64,000 nucleotides of DNA. Source: Nereocystis luetkeana. Its lineage: Eukaryota; Sar; Phaeophyceae; Laminariales; Laminariaceae. Of this stretch, positions 1 to 11,340 are shown piece by piece. Both the position numbers and the translations under genes were made by a program. The DNA is taken from the NCBI GenBank assembly GCA_031213475.1, contig JARUPZ010000014.1, positions 62,001 to 126,000 on the forward strand, written 5' to 3'. The stretch's first letter is position 1. Each line of letters opens with the position of its first letter. The notes below the pieces were generated by a model. It had not been told where the DNA came from and did no database searches. It saw nothing but the letters and a program-made list of their open reading frames with translations.

Positions 1-2570
1 CACAGGGGGAGGTCAATCCGTCTCTTCCCCGCACGTCGACGCTCAGTCTCCCTCCTCCCTCGTCGTCGAATCCAGCCTCCCACCGGCGCAATAGACTGTG
101 CCGTAGTGTGGCCTGTGGTGGCGCCTGCCTCCGCGCACGGACACCCCGATTGAGCATTGCTGCTCTGCCGCAGCTGCCTAAAAAAGACGCGCGAATCGTA
201 GGTCTCCGTGCCTGACGCACCACGTACGACCCAACTCTACTGCCGCCTGAGCCTCGCGGCCACAGGCAGCAGCAAGAAGGTATCACTCCTTGAGGGTGAG
301 TCCGGCCTTACACCCGCCAGAAAGACCTACCCCACTCGCTATTAGCCTGATAGGGCATGCCTCGCAGCATTCCTTGCCGAGGCAGCGAGGGGAACGGAAG
401 TAGTATTTATGCGAGTACCTATCTGTAGTGTTTTCTACCAGGAATTAATGGAGAACATGCTGCTTCTACCGGTACTCCGCATGCATGCGTAGTAGCAGTG
501 GTATTGGTGTATATAGTAGTCAACGCATGGTACCGCGTGCATGTATTAATAGTATGAATACCAGGCAGGTAGTGTACGGAATAAGTATATGTTTATTGTT
601 AAGAGGGGGGTAGAGATTTAAGCTGCTGGGAAGGGGCACAGCGATGTCGGTACTACGTAGAGAGCGCGATGCTTGTAGATGATCACGAACTTCCTATTAT
701 TCATGGCCCTCAAATGAGTTTAGAGGAAGGGAGAGAACTCAAGTGAACGATAGTGGGCTTCGCCAGGAACATCAATTAGCCAAGACGTTGAGCAAAACCA
801 AATTGTACGCAGATACCTGGTACCTGGTACACAGTTGTCTATCGGGACGTTGTCCGACACAAGACTCACAACTACATACATCAGAATGTTCTCGACAGGG
901 ACATTGTCATAAAGAAGATTCCCAGACTTAGGCTCATTCTTATCGGAGAGCGTTTTTTCCAAAAATTCCAAAGTTTGGAAAACATTGGAGATATATATCA
1001 ATATACGGAGGCGTTCTGTCACTATTCGTGAAATTCTCATGGAGCAAAAATATCAAGATCGTCAAGGGCCCATCTTTACGGGGACTGTTATTATTTCAAT
1101 TTGTTTTTTGTTTGTTTTCTAACTTAATTTGCATCTGATTGGTCGAAGAGTGCACGACCAAGAGAAGGTAAATTAGAAAAATCTAGTTTGAGTAAAAAGT
1201 CGTTTGGGACTTTTTTTGGTGTGATTTTTCGAATTCCAGTTCTGAATTTGGGAGTTCCTCGGTCTACACGTAGCATGTTCATGGTGGGTCAATACCTTCG
1301 ATGGAGTCTGGGGCGATTATTGGCCCTTGGCCACTTCGGTGACCACGATCGAGGCCAAAACACGCGAACCTCAACGAGAGGTGACCGGAGCAATAGCCGC
1401 GCCCACGCCCACAGACCATAGAACATCGTACCCCGGCGGTGGCTCCTCAAAAGTAATCATGGCGGCCGCAATGCCTATTTTTCGGCCTGCTCGATCGGCC
1501 AACAATCACGAAACCCGAGCAAACGAGCAAAAAAACGGAGGATACGCTCGAGACCTCGAGAGCTGCATCACCGCTGCTGTTCCGCACGTGGCGCTTGAGG
1601 GCTCCCTCCGCCCACCCAAGACACCCTGAGAGGGGTAGCTTCCTATTCTGTGCGACCAAAGAAAAAGAGGCTGGCGGGGACGTGCACGCGGCAGCGCAAA
1701 CCTTCGCTCTCGTCTACGCGCGTCGTTGTTTGTCGGTTGGACGTTGTGTTAAGCGGTGCGTCTATACCGTTTTTTTTTTTTGGTTGGCAACTAGTACGCT
1801 GTTCCCCGATAAGACACAAACACATTTTTTTTTCGAAATCAAATCAAAATTCATTGAAATTGAAGTTTTACTTCCAGATGGTGTTCCTCGTTAAGATGGG
1901 CCCTAACATTCCAATAATATTTTGAGGGAAAAAAACAGGAAAATATGGAAGATTGGACAATTAATTGCGCGAAACAATATCGAAAATTTGATTAAAAAAT
2001 CCCTCTCATAAAATAGACCCTTACAACATAATGTTCTGTGGGCAAAGGAGATATATATCTGAACACAGCTCTACAGAATATACGAATATAACCAAAGAGC
2101 TACGAGTATGTATAACCATATAAGATACGCCTGCAGATATGTTCCTACGTGTCTACATACAACCATATATGTCTGGTATCTGCGAAGAGCTAAGTGCAAC
2201 TATACAAGGATCCGCATAATAAGGGTGTAGGCGATCTTATACTATGGATGTGATACTCCATCACATTAGCCCACGCTGAAAAGTCGTAGATGAATATCAC
2301 ACGGTGAGAAAAGGATAATCACCATATATCTTAAAATCGGGAAGAAGGATCAAAGATGCGGCTATTCAACACAGAAATGAGGTCATAGATCTACCCCACA
2401 CCTCGTAGTCAGGCTTCGACGCCTCACTCAAGAACTAGTCGACTATCCGGAAGGGGAAAAAATATATAACGCGAGAAACCAGACAAGGCGCAAGGGATTG
2501 AAGGAAAAAGAAAGCGAAAGACGATACGGTGGCGAGAAGTAGGCCGCAGGGCTGGAAAGGGGACTAGACG
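1..2570. other. Unassigned sequence at the left edge
   Basis: No gene, RNA or mobile element is recognised. All open frames are short (at most about 100 codons) and occur on both strands without splice-site structure or familiar motifs. The part from about 1900 to 2400 is AT-rich and low in complexity. A small palindrome lies near 2249-2268 (ATGTGAT, spacer, ATCACAT). TACCTGGTA occurs twice, overlapping, at 814-829. The part next to 2570 could include terminal sequence of the neighbouring Ty3 fossil, but no terminal repeat pair was identified. Confidence 0.4.
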
Positions 2571-5500
2571 GGGTCTACATCGCGGGGCCTCGAGGCTGGC
2601 GAGCACGTGGAGGCAAGGACAAAGACGTGGGACCCGCGGCGGTCAGTTGGAAACAAACTAGCACAAGCGAGAAAGTGACGTGCTCTGTGTTTCCAAAAGA
2701 CATGCGCGCGAGCATGCTGTCCGTTCGGGAGACTCCCAAGTGGGAGGAAGCGTTGGCGTGGCAGGTGTGCAGCACCCAAGAACGCATCAACATCGGAACG
2801 TGGACGCACGGGGGTGTTGTGGAGAAGGATGTACAGTTGGTTCCGGTGCGGTGAGGCTTAAGTGGTTGTCGAACCAGGAGCACGATGTGGTCGTCTGTGT
2901 GGTTGAGTTGGCTTTTTCCCGAGAGGGCAAGCACGTCTAGAAGCGACGGGCGCCGGGACAGCTGGAAATAAGCCTGGGGGTCGGGCGGCGGGGGGGAGGG
3001 GAGTGCAAAGAAATATTGTGTATGGTAGCAGCGCAGATGGGCTCGGCGCTTTGTTAGTGCGCCCAGTCCGTTTGAGTGAGGTGCTCCTCACAGGAGAGGA
3101 GGTGGGGGTCGTCGTCGGCCAATGCCGGCAGGAAAAGCGAGGGAAACACCGGAGATCGAGGATGAGGTCGTGCTGAAGCCGGTCTTGGAATACCGTTGTT
3201 AGGCGCGACGGCAGGCTCGGGCGTGTGAGGCCTAGGTGAGGAACAAGGCGGTGCCGCAGGCGATCTTGAGCCCATGGACGCTCGCAGCGCGGGTTGCGCT
3301 AGTTGCGCGGATGACACGGCCTTGGGGTTTGTTTGGTTCGGAAGGGCGTGGTGGTCCGTTGTCTGTGAGCGCGGGTGCGTGGGGGTGGGTAGGCGCTGAC
3401 CTTGGAGGTACAGCCACTGTTACTCGGCGGCCGAAACCACAGTCGGCGGTGGAGCGGGGAATGCCAGCGGCGGCGGCGTGATGGCGAGTCAGCGAAGAGG
3501 TCAGGTCCGTAGAGTTATGGTGCTAAAGGTGGCCGGTCGAGAGACGAAGGGCGGCCTGTAAGCCAAGCCAGGAGGAGCGCCAGCATCCACGGCCCAGTTC
3601 GCGGATCTGGCAAGGGACCCGACGGCGTTGTCGTTGGTCGAAGTGGGTCCGACGAAGGTTTTGGAGGGCGAGGAAGGTCCGGAGGGACCCATGGAGGGTC
3701 CAAGGCGGCGAAAGTCGCCGTAGTCGTCGTCAGGGGGGGGGGGTGGTCAGATGACTGGGATTGGAAGGGAGGGAATTGGTATAAACCCACCCAGGCCGAT
3801 GCCTGGCATAGAGGGTTCGCAAGGCGTGAAGCCGCAGGGACGGACGAGGTAGATGCCCACGATGTCGGCGCTGGTCAGGCGGTTTGACCCCGTGCGGTCG
3901 GTTCCGGTGGCTAGCTGAGGAAGGCGGGAAAGACGGTCGGCGTTGCGGTTGGCCGTACCGTTCCGGTACTCCAGCATGTATGTGTGAGCGGAGAGGAACT
4001 CCAACCAACGCTAGGCCCAGGCGTTGGGCTCGCCTACTTTGGCGATATTCTCGAGCGCCTTGTGATCGGTGTAGATGACGACCTTCGTGGACCAAAGGTG
4101 ACCGCGTAACCATTTGGTGGCCCAGACGATGCTACCGGCTTCAAGGTTGAAGGGGCTCCAAGAACGTTCCGAGTCCAACGTGGCGCAATTGACGAACAGG
4201 ATGGGTCGGACGGAGCCGTCTGGTTGTTTCTGCTCGAGGGTGGCGCCGAAGCCGTCGCGGGTGGCGTCACAGTACAAGTGGAAAGGGCGGGAGTTATTGG
4301 CGACAGCGTCGTAGCCAGGGCAGTCCAGGATAGGAGGGGCGGCGAGCTCGCGAAGGATCTCGCGGGCGGTTGCTTCCATGACCGGGGTAAAAATATTTTT
4401 TCCCTCTTGCTTGAGCAGGGCTGTGTTGATGAGGCGTGTGCAGGGGTTCCCGAAGAATCTGTGGCAGTAGTCAATTCCGCCAATGAGCGCGCGGGTTTGC
4501 TTCACATTCGACGGCATCGGCATCTCGGTCAAAGCGGCGATCTTGTCGGCGTTAAGGATAATGCTGGCTGGGGAGATCGCATGTCCCAGGGAATCGGCCT
4601 CGGTGGCTTCAATTATTACCTCGGTGACGGGGAGCTTGAGGTTGTGGAGGCAAATGTGTTGGAAGAGGGCTCGGGTGTTGGCGGTGTGAGCCGCTGCGTC
4701 CGGATGGTAGACAATGGTATCGTCAAGGTAGGCCATGACGCGTTCCAGACCTTGTTCCTTTACTACCTCGATGATCGCCATGACGAAACAGCCAGAAGCG
4801 GCGCTGCTCAGGTTAGGCCTTCGTTAGCCACAGGAATGTTGCCGTGGAGGGCTTGGGCATTAGGGGCGGAAAGGGACGGAGGGGGTTCGAGGAAAAGGTC
4901 GGCAAGGGTGGAAATTGGCACTTGCACCAATGGAAAAGAAGAGGTCCGAGGGACATCCCCTGGTTCAAGCACGGTGGAAACGGAGGACGGTATGGTCGGG
5001 TGCCCATCGGAGACAAAGTCGCCGTGTCCGAAGCATGAAGGTCGCGGAGGAGCATGATGACACGTTGACCATGTAATTCCCGGTGAATACTGGAGCGCCG
5101 GACTGGCGCAAACAGGTTGGCCTCAGCGAAACCCAGACAGGCTGGAGTTGTCGAAACCGAGATCGTTCGGGTGAAGGTGGTAAACGGTAGTCGGGAATGA
5201 TCGAGGCGGCTCGGTAGAGGTCGTGGTGGAAAAGGAGGGGGGGGCAAGATCCTGGCGCACGGTCCTCGGCACTCGCCTCAGAATGTTAGAGCCTTTTCAG
5301 AGTGAAGGATCGTAGGCCCGTGGTTCGTCGGTCGTGAAACCTCTGCCCCAGATGATGTCACAAGGACTGCCTTCAGCCAGGATTGTGTTTTCCGTCTCCA
5401 AGGGAGGTCTGCGCAAATCCTAATTTCGCCCGAATGCGCTCACGTCCTCTTGACGAACGATGGAGAGGCGGTGCCTGACCTGTTCGTCGTCGGCGATCCC

Positions 5501-5740
5501 AAACACGGCGCGTCCGATGGATTTCTGTTAAGCCGGGTCGGACGAGGCCAAGATTTGATGGTGGCCCGTAGTGTCCCAAGCCTGTGCGGCCTTTCGCGCC
5601 ATGACGAACTGGTAGGCGTAGGTGTAGTCGGTGCTGTCGTGCACGAAGTCGGACAGGTATCAATCCAATACTTACTGGTTGGCGTAGGTGTAGTTGGTGC
5701 TGTCGTGTACGAAGTCCGATAGGTATCAATTCAATACTTA
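2570..5740 (-). mobile_element. Ty3/gypsy LTR-retrotransposon fossil
   Basis: This is an old, broken Ty3/gypsy element read on the minus strand. The clearest part, about 4011-4781, shows the end of a reverse transcriptase with the YLDD active-site motif, followed by an RNase H domain (motifs LYCDA and YTDHKAL). The tail of RNase H, with the NADRLSRL motif typical of Ty3, lies at about 3900-4010. An integrase zinc-binding-like stretch (HxxxxHLG pattern) is visible near 2600-2830. The part from 5250 to 5740 may be gag-side sequence. It contains a 66-bp direct duplication (5608-5673 and 5674-5739). Terminal repeats were not located, so the ends are approximate. The element carries many breaks and looks old. 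Family assignment rests on the order RT, RNase H, integrase and on the motifs named. Confidence 0.8.
5608..5739. repeat. 66-bp tandem duplication
   Basis: Two head-to-tail copies of a 66-bp unit (starting ACTGGT, containing GGCGTAGGTGTAGT and ending AATACTTA) differ at only a few positions. They sit at the gag-side end of the Ty3 fossil and are probably part of it. The unit length is a multiple of three. Confidence 0.85.
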
Positions 5741-5994
5741 AATTAAATTATCCACGGTAGAGAGACAGAATACAACCGAAAATAGACGATTTCTGGCACC
5801 TAATTCAACTATTATTGTTTTTTCATATATATATCGTTTCTGATCAAAATAGCCCTTGGAGTGGAGCACCTACTCGACCAAACAGTGGTAAAAATTGAAG
5901 ATGGTGTCATTGAGTGAGAAATACGATTTTCCCTTAACAACAACACAAAATGTGTCAGGTTTGCTGACAGGGACTCTGAAACAATTACTACCTG

Positions 5995-6655
5995 TTGCAT
6001 GCTCAAGGCAAATACTGTGCGCAACGCTGAATGCGCAGCTACTCCACACGGTTAGACTGTCCAGTTCAACTCGTATGTACCTTCTCTGCCTTCTTAATAC
6101 GTCATCAGGCCGCTAGGGGGAAGAGGGGGCATAGTGGAGCACTCTACTAGATATGGGCGCGGGGGGCGTGGCGGCGCAGAGTAAAGCAGGATACTACTGA
6201 TAAGGTACAAATTATCTGACATACCAGAAGCATACAATAATCTTTTTTTAGAGTTGAGTCGGATTGGAGCGTTCATGTTTAAAATTACGGTGCAATGTGG
6301 CCTGGTAAAAAAATAAATGTTGATACAGGACAGGACACCCTATTAATATCAAGAAACATCAATACGGGATCAGGGTGGGTGTCGTAGTTGTTCCCTTTTC
6401 TGAGCCTCTTTATTATTTTCCCCGGTCAGAAATCTAGCTACTGTAATTATCATTTTGGGATTGGAAAGTTGAAAAGGTGTCTCCTCTTACTCACGAAGCG
6501 AATGCCGTTGTTGACCGCCGTTGTTGGCTGTACGTCCATCAATGATTTTGTATGGGCACATTCGTCTTCTACTTTGTTACGCATGTTATCTTGCTGGCGG
6601 GTACTGACGCCGAGGAACGGTGCTCTGCAACCGCATTGGAAAGAACTCCTCGATT
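5995..6655 (+). repeat. 665-bp dispersed repeat, copy 1
   Basis: This stretch matches 13727-14392 along its whole length in the same orientation. Shared runs include TGTGCGCAACGCTGAATGC, CTACTCCACACGGTTAGAC, GGCCGCTAGGGGGAAGAGG and GTTACGCATGTTATCTTGC. The match stops at CTCGATT, immediately before the inverted segment of the LINE at 6656. No terminal repeats, tail or coding motif is evident, so the class is unknown. It may be part of a longer transposon. Confidence 0.75.
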
Positions 6656-7747
6656 TGTCCTGAGAAGCGCGCTAGCATAGGATATAATGTGGTCTTCGCG
6701 CTTTCGTTTTCGCCACCCGATGCGTCGGAGGAGCATCTTGTGGTGGACCTCCCGTAGCCTACCGTAATCAGTCTTGCTCGTTCTATCCTATGCTAGCGCG
6801 CTTCTCAGGACAAAATCTGAAAGCGTTGAGACGACGGTACGCAGACGTAGGCTCTTGTTTGCGGGCTTTGTGACACGCATGAGAGAGGAGCGTCTGCCGA
6901 AGAGGGTGATGTTTGGGGAGATGGTTGGGGGTAAGGGTTACTCCGGAGGACAGGAGTGGGACTGGATGAGGTATCTTAAGGAGGACCTCAAGGAGTTCGG
7001 CATCAAGCTCGAAGGGTGGCGCGAGGCAGCACAGAAAGCCGGCAGATGGTTCCGACGGGTCGACGAAGGGGCGGAGGCCTTCATGCGGAAATGACATACA
7101 GATGAGAAGGAGGCATCGGCAGACAGAACGGCATAGAATAGTTGCAACAATGACCACAGCCGTTGACGCCAACGCGAGTGCGCAGAATGGCAGGGAAGAG
7201 GGGGGGGGCGAAAGGGGGACGAGGGGGAATGGGGGAGAATGGGGGGGGAGGCGGTCTGCCCAACAGACTGAAGCCTGGTTATGGCCATCATCGTCATGAT
7301 GCACTCCCTTCTTTGGGACCCAAGTAACTAGCATGGTGCCATCTGGGCAACGTTGCGTGTCTGTATGCTCCAGTGCCTTCCTTTCGTATTTTCTTTCCCC
7401 CCCGCCCGTGGGTATCGCTTTTTCTTTCATTCCCGTTTGTACCTCTTTGTGTCTTTGTTAGTATGGTCCGTTTTGCCTTTTTTTTTGCTTTTTGCTATCT
7501 GCTTCTGTTTTTGTTTTGTTTTGTTTTTTTGCTTCGCTTCATCTTCTTTTTCAGGTTTTTGTCTGCTGTTAATAGTCTCCTTTTTGCTTCCTTGGTGTCC
7601 GCAGTGGTGGAGTGCGTATGCTCGTTTTTTGTGTTTGCCTCTGTTTTACTTGAGGTATTTCTTCCACTCCAGAGTTTTTGGAGCCTGTCCTGCGACCACG
7701 GACTGCATTGTATTGTGAGTTAGTGCGAGAACAACAACAGCAACAAC
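6656..7747 (+). mobile_element. LINE (non-LTR retrotransposon) 3' end with inverted 5' segment
   Basis: Bases 6780-7094 (+) encode the C-terminal tail of a LINE ORF2-type protein. It runs from about SYASALLRT through RRRRLLFAGFVTRM, RLPKRVMFGE and GGQEWDWM to a stop at 7092-7094. This is the conserved region after the reverse transcriptase in many endonuclease-RT proteins. The preceding 6657-6784 encodes the adjoining upstream part (LREVHHKMLLRRIGW) on the opposite strand. The two parts overlap in a perfect 28-bp inverted repeat (6657-6684 and 6784-6811). A 3' UTR rich in G runs and then T runs follows to about 7729. The copy ends in an AAC-type tail (7730-7747). The copy is 5'-truncated and cannot be autonomous. 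The structure fits twin priming at insertion. Confidence 0.85.
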
Positions 7748-8433
7748 GTGGTCTCGAATGCAACAAGGATGAGAAACCAGTCTAACCAAACAGGGGGGGG
7801 GGGACGGAAGAATGGCGACGAAGTTGTTGTACAAATGAATCATTAATGAAATCGACTTTCACTCCAATTTTCAGTTCGGAAAAACTGTTGTTCTTGAAAT
7901 CCTCGATCTAACCTCACCTCACAAGCGTCATTTCCATGATCGATCGTAGAAACCTAGAAAGATAGGACTGAAAACTACCTAACAGTATGAAACCATCCAA
8001 ACAAACAAGGATGCCAGAGCTTTGTAACATGTTATCGTTGCCGTGCTTCGGGGTTGGCCTTGCCGCACCCTCCCCACACTACCGTCCTCGTCACTCTCGA
8101 AAGCTGCAGAGCCCGTCCCTGCATACGGCTGGTTGTGGCACCGTCGTTCATTGTGACACGTGAGAGGAATTCCGCCCGAGTGCATAGTACACATTTCGCG
8201 GTATTCGTAAGACAATAACATACTACCACAGCAGCATCGCTGAGCGTTTCAGCATCGCCCGCGAGTTGTTTGTATCTTAATGTATGCCTGGTTCCCAATG
8301 CTAGTATTACAGCAGTAATTAGTAATAGTGAGGCGCTACGTCAGTAGTACTTGTAGTACCTGCGATAATAGTTACCAGGTATATACGTACCTGGTGGCCA
8401 TCATGCTGGCCGAAAACGGTATACCTGGTACCT
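7748..8433. other. Unassigned spacer
   Basis: No coding or repeat signature is recognised apart from a G run near 7793-7803. Overlapping short minus-strand frames at 7979-8298 show no known motif. Confidence 0.4.
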
Positions 8434-8535
8434 GGTTGTTGTTGTTGTTGTTGTTGTTGTTGTTCTCACATTAATAACTCTCTGACGTAGGAGTCGGAGG
8501 TCACACAAAAAGTGCTGGAGCCCTAGGAATATCCG
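8434..8535 (-). mobile_element. LINE 3' terminus with AAC tail, minus strand
   Basis: A (GTT)n run at about 8434-8462 is followed by CTCACATTAA. The reverse complement reads TTAATGTGAGAACAACAAC, the same 3' end and tail found at 11250-11270. Sequence further into this copy is only loosely similar to the other two, so it is a truncated or diverged relative of the same LINE. The inner boundary is approximate. Confidence 0.5.
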
Positions 8536-8549
8536 AAAACCTGTACCTC

Positions 8550-8866
8550 GAATAGGTTTAGCAGGTTGGGAAAAGGGATCTTTAGGGATGTTTTTTACTT
8601 GAAAAATGTGTAGCGTGGTCTGCACTTCGGAATCGTCGTCCGCAACTGAGAAATTTCCTGGTTCGATGCAAACTCGGCGCAGCCGCGTTTTTGGCGAGTT
8701 TTGGCCCGTTTTGGCTGCGGTTTGGGGTCAGGGTTAGGGTTAGGGATATGTTTAGAGTCAGGGGTGGGGTTGAGTCTCCGCCCGTGCCTTGATCCCAACA
8801 GGAACCAAAACACCCGAACAGCCTACCAACCTAAAGATCCCTTCTCCCAGATTGTTAAAGGTCCTC
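8550..8866 (-). mobile_element. hAT-like MITE with telomere-like core, copy A
   Basis: This 317-bp non-autonomous DNA element matches the copies at 11341 and 11877 in reverse orientation. Its terminal inverted repeats (about 37 bp) begin GAATAGGTTTAGCAG on the left and end GTTAAAGGTCCTC on the right. Both arms contain the GGATCTTTAGG core or its complement. The core includes a short TTAGGG tract (near 8735-8752). No exact target-site duplication is visible here. With its divergence, that suggests it is the oldest of the three copies. Confidence 0.8.
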
Positions 8867-9036
8867 ACCTGGTATAGAATACTGGTACCAGGTACCTGGT
8901 ATTCTGTTTCGTGCTGAACCCACATGAAGAAACTTCTACCAGGTACGTACTACGAGTACGCGGTCGTATATATGTATCCGTGACCACGTTGTTGTGACGT
9001 GCGGGTTCTTCATTTTTGAGAAACAAAAAAAAACGT

Positions 9037-9041
9037 CAGCA

Positions 9042-9074
<33 letters not shown>

Positions 9075-9133
9075 GCACGAGCGGCGGCGGCAGCTATAGC
9101 AGCAGGAGCAGGAGCAGCAGCAGCAGCAGCAGG
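9037..9133. repeat. CAG trinucleotide tract
   Basis: A nearly pure (CAG)n run is interrupted by GAAG, CGAGCGGCGG and AGGAG variants. In one frame it would encode polyalanine on both strands, but there is no supporting gene structure, so it is read as a microsatellite. Confidence 0.9.
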
Positions 9134-9290
9134 GCACAATCAAGCCTCAAGCGAGCAGTGCAGTGCGTCCGAGCCAACCTGATACGTGGTTGCCTTCATT
9201 CATTGCAAATCCTTCGTGCCCATTCCCTGATGGACACCATCATTCTTTCATTCCTGCCGCTCCAACAGCCAGTAGTCAGCCATTCGTATA

Positions 9291-9370
9291 GCCGGTCGCC
9301 CCGGTGGTTCAAGTGGTTAACCTCGAATTCTACTTGTTTGAGTCCTGGGTTCAAGCCCCAGGTGGGTCGG
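9291..9370 (+). repeat. tRNA-like sequence, possible SINE head
   Basis: The segment has a perfect 5-bp T-arm (CTGGG, loop TTCAAGC, CCCAG) at about 9345-9361, with a good B-box. There is an A-box-like TGGTTCAAGTGGTTA near 9305 and a weak anticodon-like stem. The acceptor stem does not pair convincingly and the anticodon loop is too long, so it is not a functional tRNA. A tRNA-derived SINE head or tRNA pseudogene fits. An A-rich stretch follows at 9386-9400. Confidence 0.4.
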
Positions 9371-9410
9371 ACTTTGACTTTATTTGCAAAAATAAAAAAG
9401 GATTCAATTG

Positions 9411-9507
9411 TTAACCCTTTTAGAACCGCAGTCCTGTTCTGGGGACAAACCAGTCAATTTTCAAGTAGTTTTGTCCCCAAACGGGACTGCGGTTCTAAAG
9501 GGGTTAA
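9411..9507. mobile_element. 97-bp foldback element (MITE) bounded by TTAA
   Basis: Two inverted arms of about 39 bp, TTAACCCTTTTAGAACCGCA and so on against its near-perfect complement ending GGTTCTAAAGGGGTTAA, enclose a loop of about 20 bases. Both ends read TTAA, the target used by piggyBac-type elements, but as TTAA is itself palindromic the class is uncertain. A decayed half copy lies at about 28863-28905. Confidence 0.75.
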
Positions 9508-9840
9508 GAGCGCCTTGCAGCGTGGGTAGGCACAATTCGATGCGAGTCGACGAGGGAAGAAAAGGCTGAAATCTTCTCGCGATAAAAATGAAGGCACGTA
9601 CCGTAGCGGGAAGGGGGGAGAAGAGCCTGCTATGTGACCCCGGATCTGAGTTACGAGTTGGAAGGAGAGAAAGAAGAAGATGTGCGACGATAACAAATGG
9701 AAGGAGAAGAAACAAGAAAAAAAAACCCAGATTTTTCAGTTCAGTTTTCGGGGCGATAGTTGGTCTGAAGCACCGCCATCCAGCCGAAGAGGCCTAAGTG
9801 TGACTGCCGTGTAGAGTTGCACCCCGGTCGCAAAATTTGG

Positions 9841-10200
9841 AACCGGGTACCCCCCCGGGTGGGAGGCGGTTGAGGCGGAACCCGAACCGGGTACCCCCCC
9901 GGGTGGGAGGCGGTTGAGGCGGAACCCGAACCGGGTACCCGAGTCCCGGGCAGACACGTGTACCCGGGTTACCATACACTATTCGCTCCCCTTCTAGCGT
10001 TTGAGCAGCGGCGGGTAATGCGGACACGGGTATACAGGTACCCGGGTACCCGGGTATCCGGGTTGCATTGCATTTTTTGCACTTTTTTTGCACTTGAGCG
10101 GCGGCGTGGTAAAGCGAGGGCACGGGTTCCTGGGTACCCGGGCTACCATACACTAGTTGCTCCCCTCATAGCCTTTGAGTGGCGGGGTGGTAAATGGCGA
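9841..10200. repeat. GGGTACCC-rich tandem repeat cluster
   Basis: Bases 9841-9941 hold 2.3 copies of a 44-bp unit (9841-9884 and 9885-9928 are identical), built around ACCGGGTACCC and GGAGGCGGTTGAGGCGG. From 9961 to 10200 three diverged copies of a longer unit share ACCATACACTA, GCTCCCCT, TTTGAG and GGCGG. Several self-complementary CGGGTACCCG sites occur. Confidence 0.75.
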
Positions 10201-10668
10201 AACGTGGGAAAGCATGACTTTTCATTTCGCCGCTCTGGATGAATTATGCCAAAGAAAGAAGGCTGAAGGCAAGTAGGTATATAGGGTGCATTCTCTGTGG
10301 GATCGAGTAGAGGGGTGGGGAGTGACAGAAACTGGGGAATTAGTTCAAGTAAAAGCATGAAATGTAATCTTCCTCATACCCTTGTCGCGCTCGTCAAGTC
10401 ATCAGGAATATCCTGCGAATATAATTGGCTGGATCAAAAACAATATTCTACGAAACCCACACACTGCACACACTCCCAGCAACAACGAAGAAAGGAGTAA
10501 GAAATGCCGGGGAAACCATCGCCCATACTGCTGCAACAAAAAACACAACATCAATACCTTACACAAGTATTTTTACATGTAATGTAAAAAAAATCCACAA
10601 TAATATAAGAAACCACAGACCGATATCCTTCCAATCATCTCGTCCAATACCCAACACCCAATATATCA

Positions 10669-11272
10669 CGACCACAGCCGTTGGCGCCAACACGAGTGCG
10701 CAGAATGGCAGGGAAGAGGGGGGGGGCGAAGGGGGGACGAGGGGGAATGGGGGAGAATGGGGGGGGAGGCGGTCTGCCCAACAGACTGAAGCCTGGTTAT
10801 GGCCATCATCGTCATGATGCACTCCCTTTTTGGGACCCAAGTAACTAGCATGGTGCCACCTGGGCAACTTTGCGTGTCTGTATGCTCCAGTGCCTACCTT
10901 TCGTATTTTCTTTCCCCCCCGCCCGTGATTATCGCTTTTGGTCCCTTCTTTTTTCATTTTTCTTTCATTCCCGTTAGTGCCTCTTTGTGTCTTTGTTAGT
11001 ATGGTCCGTTTTGCCTTTTTTGCGTTTTGCTATCTGCTTCTGTTTTTATTTTGTTTTGTTTTTTTTCTTCGCTTCATCTTCTTTTTTAGGTTTTTGTCTG
11101 CTATTATCTATTTCGCTTCCCTGGTGTCCGCAGTGGTGGAGTGCGTATGCTTGTTTTTTGTTTTTGCCTCTGTTTTACTTGAGGTATTTCTTCCACTCCA
11201 GAGTTTTTGGAGCCTGTCCTGCGACCACGGACTGCATTGTATTGTGAGTTAATGTGAGAACAACAACAACAA
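10669..11272 (+). mobile_element. 5'-truncated LINE copy (3' UTR only)
   Basis: This segment is nearly identical to 7142-7747, starting at GACCACAGCCGTTG and ending in the AAC tail at about 11260-11272. It has no coding part left. ATATCA on each side (10663-10668 and 11273-11278) may be a short target-site duplication. Several apparent open frames inside are only T-rich UTR sequence. Confidence 0.85.
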
Positions 11273-11340
11273 ATATCAACCTCGTGCGGAAACCGTTCAT
11301 TGTGTGCGATCTCTCGTTGCAGCAAGCACACCAACCAGTC

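Noticed and set aside
4224-5057. 277-codon plus-strand open frame
   Set aside because: It is the antisense of the Ty3 reverse transcriptase/RNase H region, whose minus-strand motifs are clear.
7353-7723. Two overlapping hydrophobic plus-strand frames (and their copies at 10938-11252)
   Set aside because: They are T-rich LINE 3' UTR sequence read in several frames.
8936-9182. Polyalanine proteins on both strands
   Set aside because: They are produced by the CAG microsatellite with no gene structure around it.
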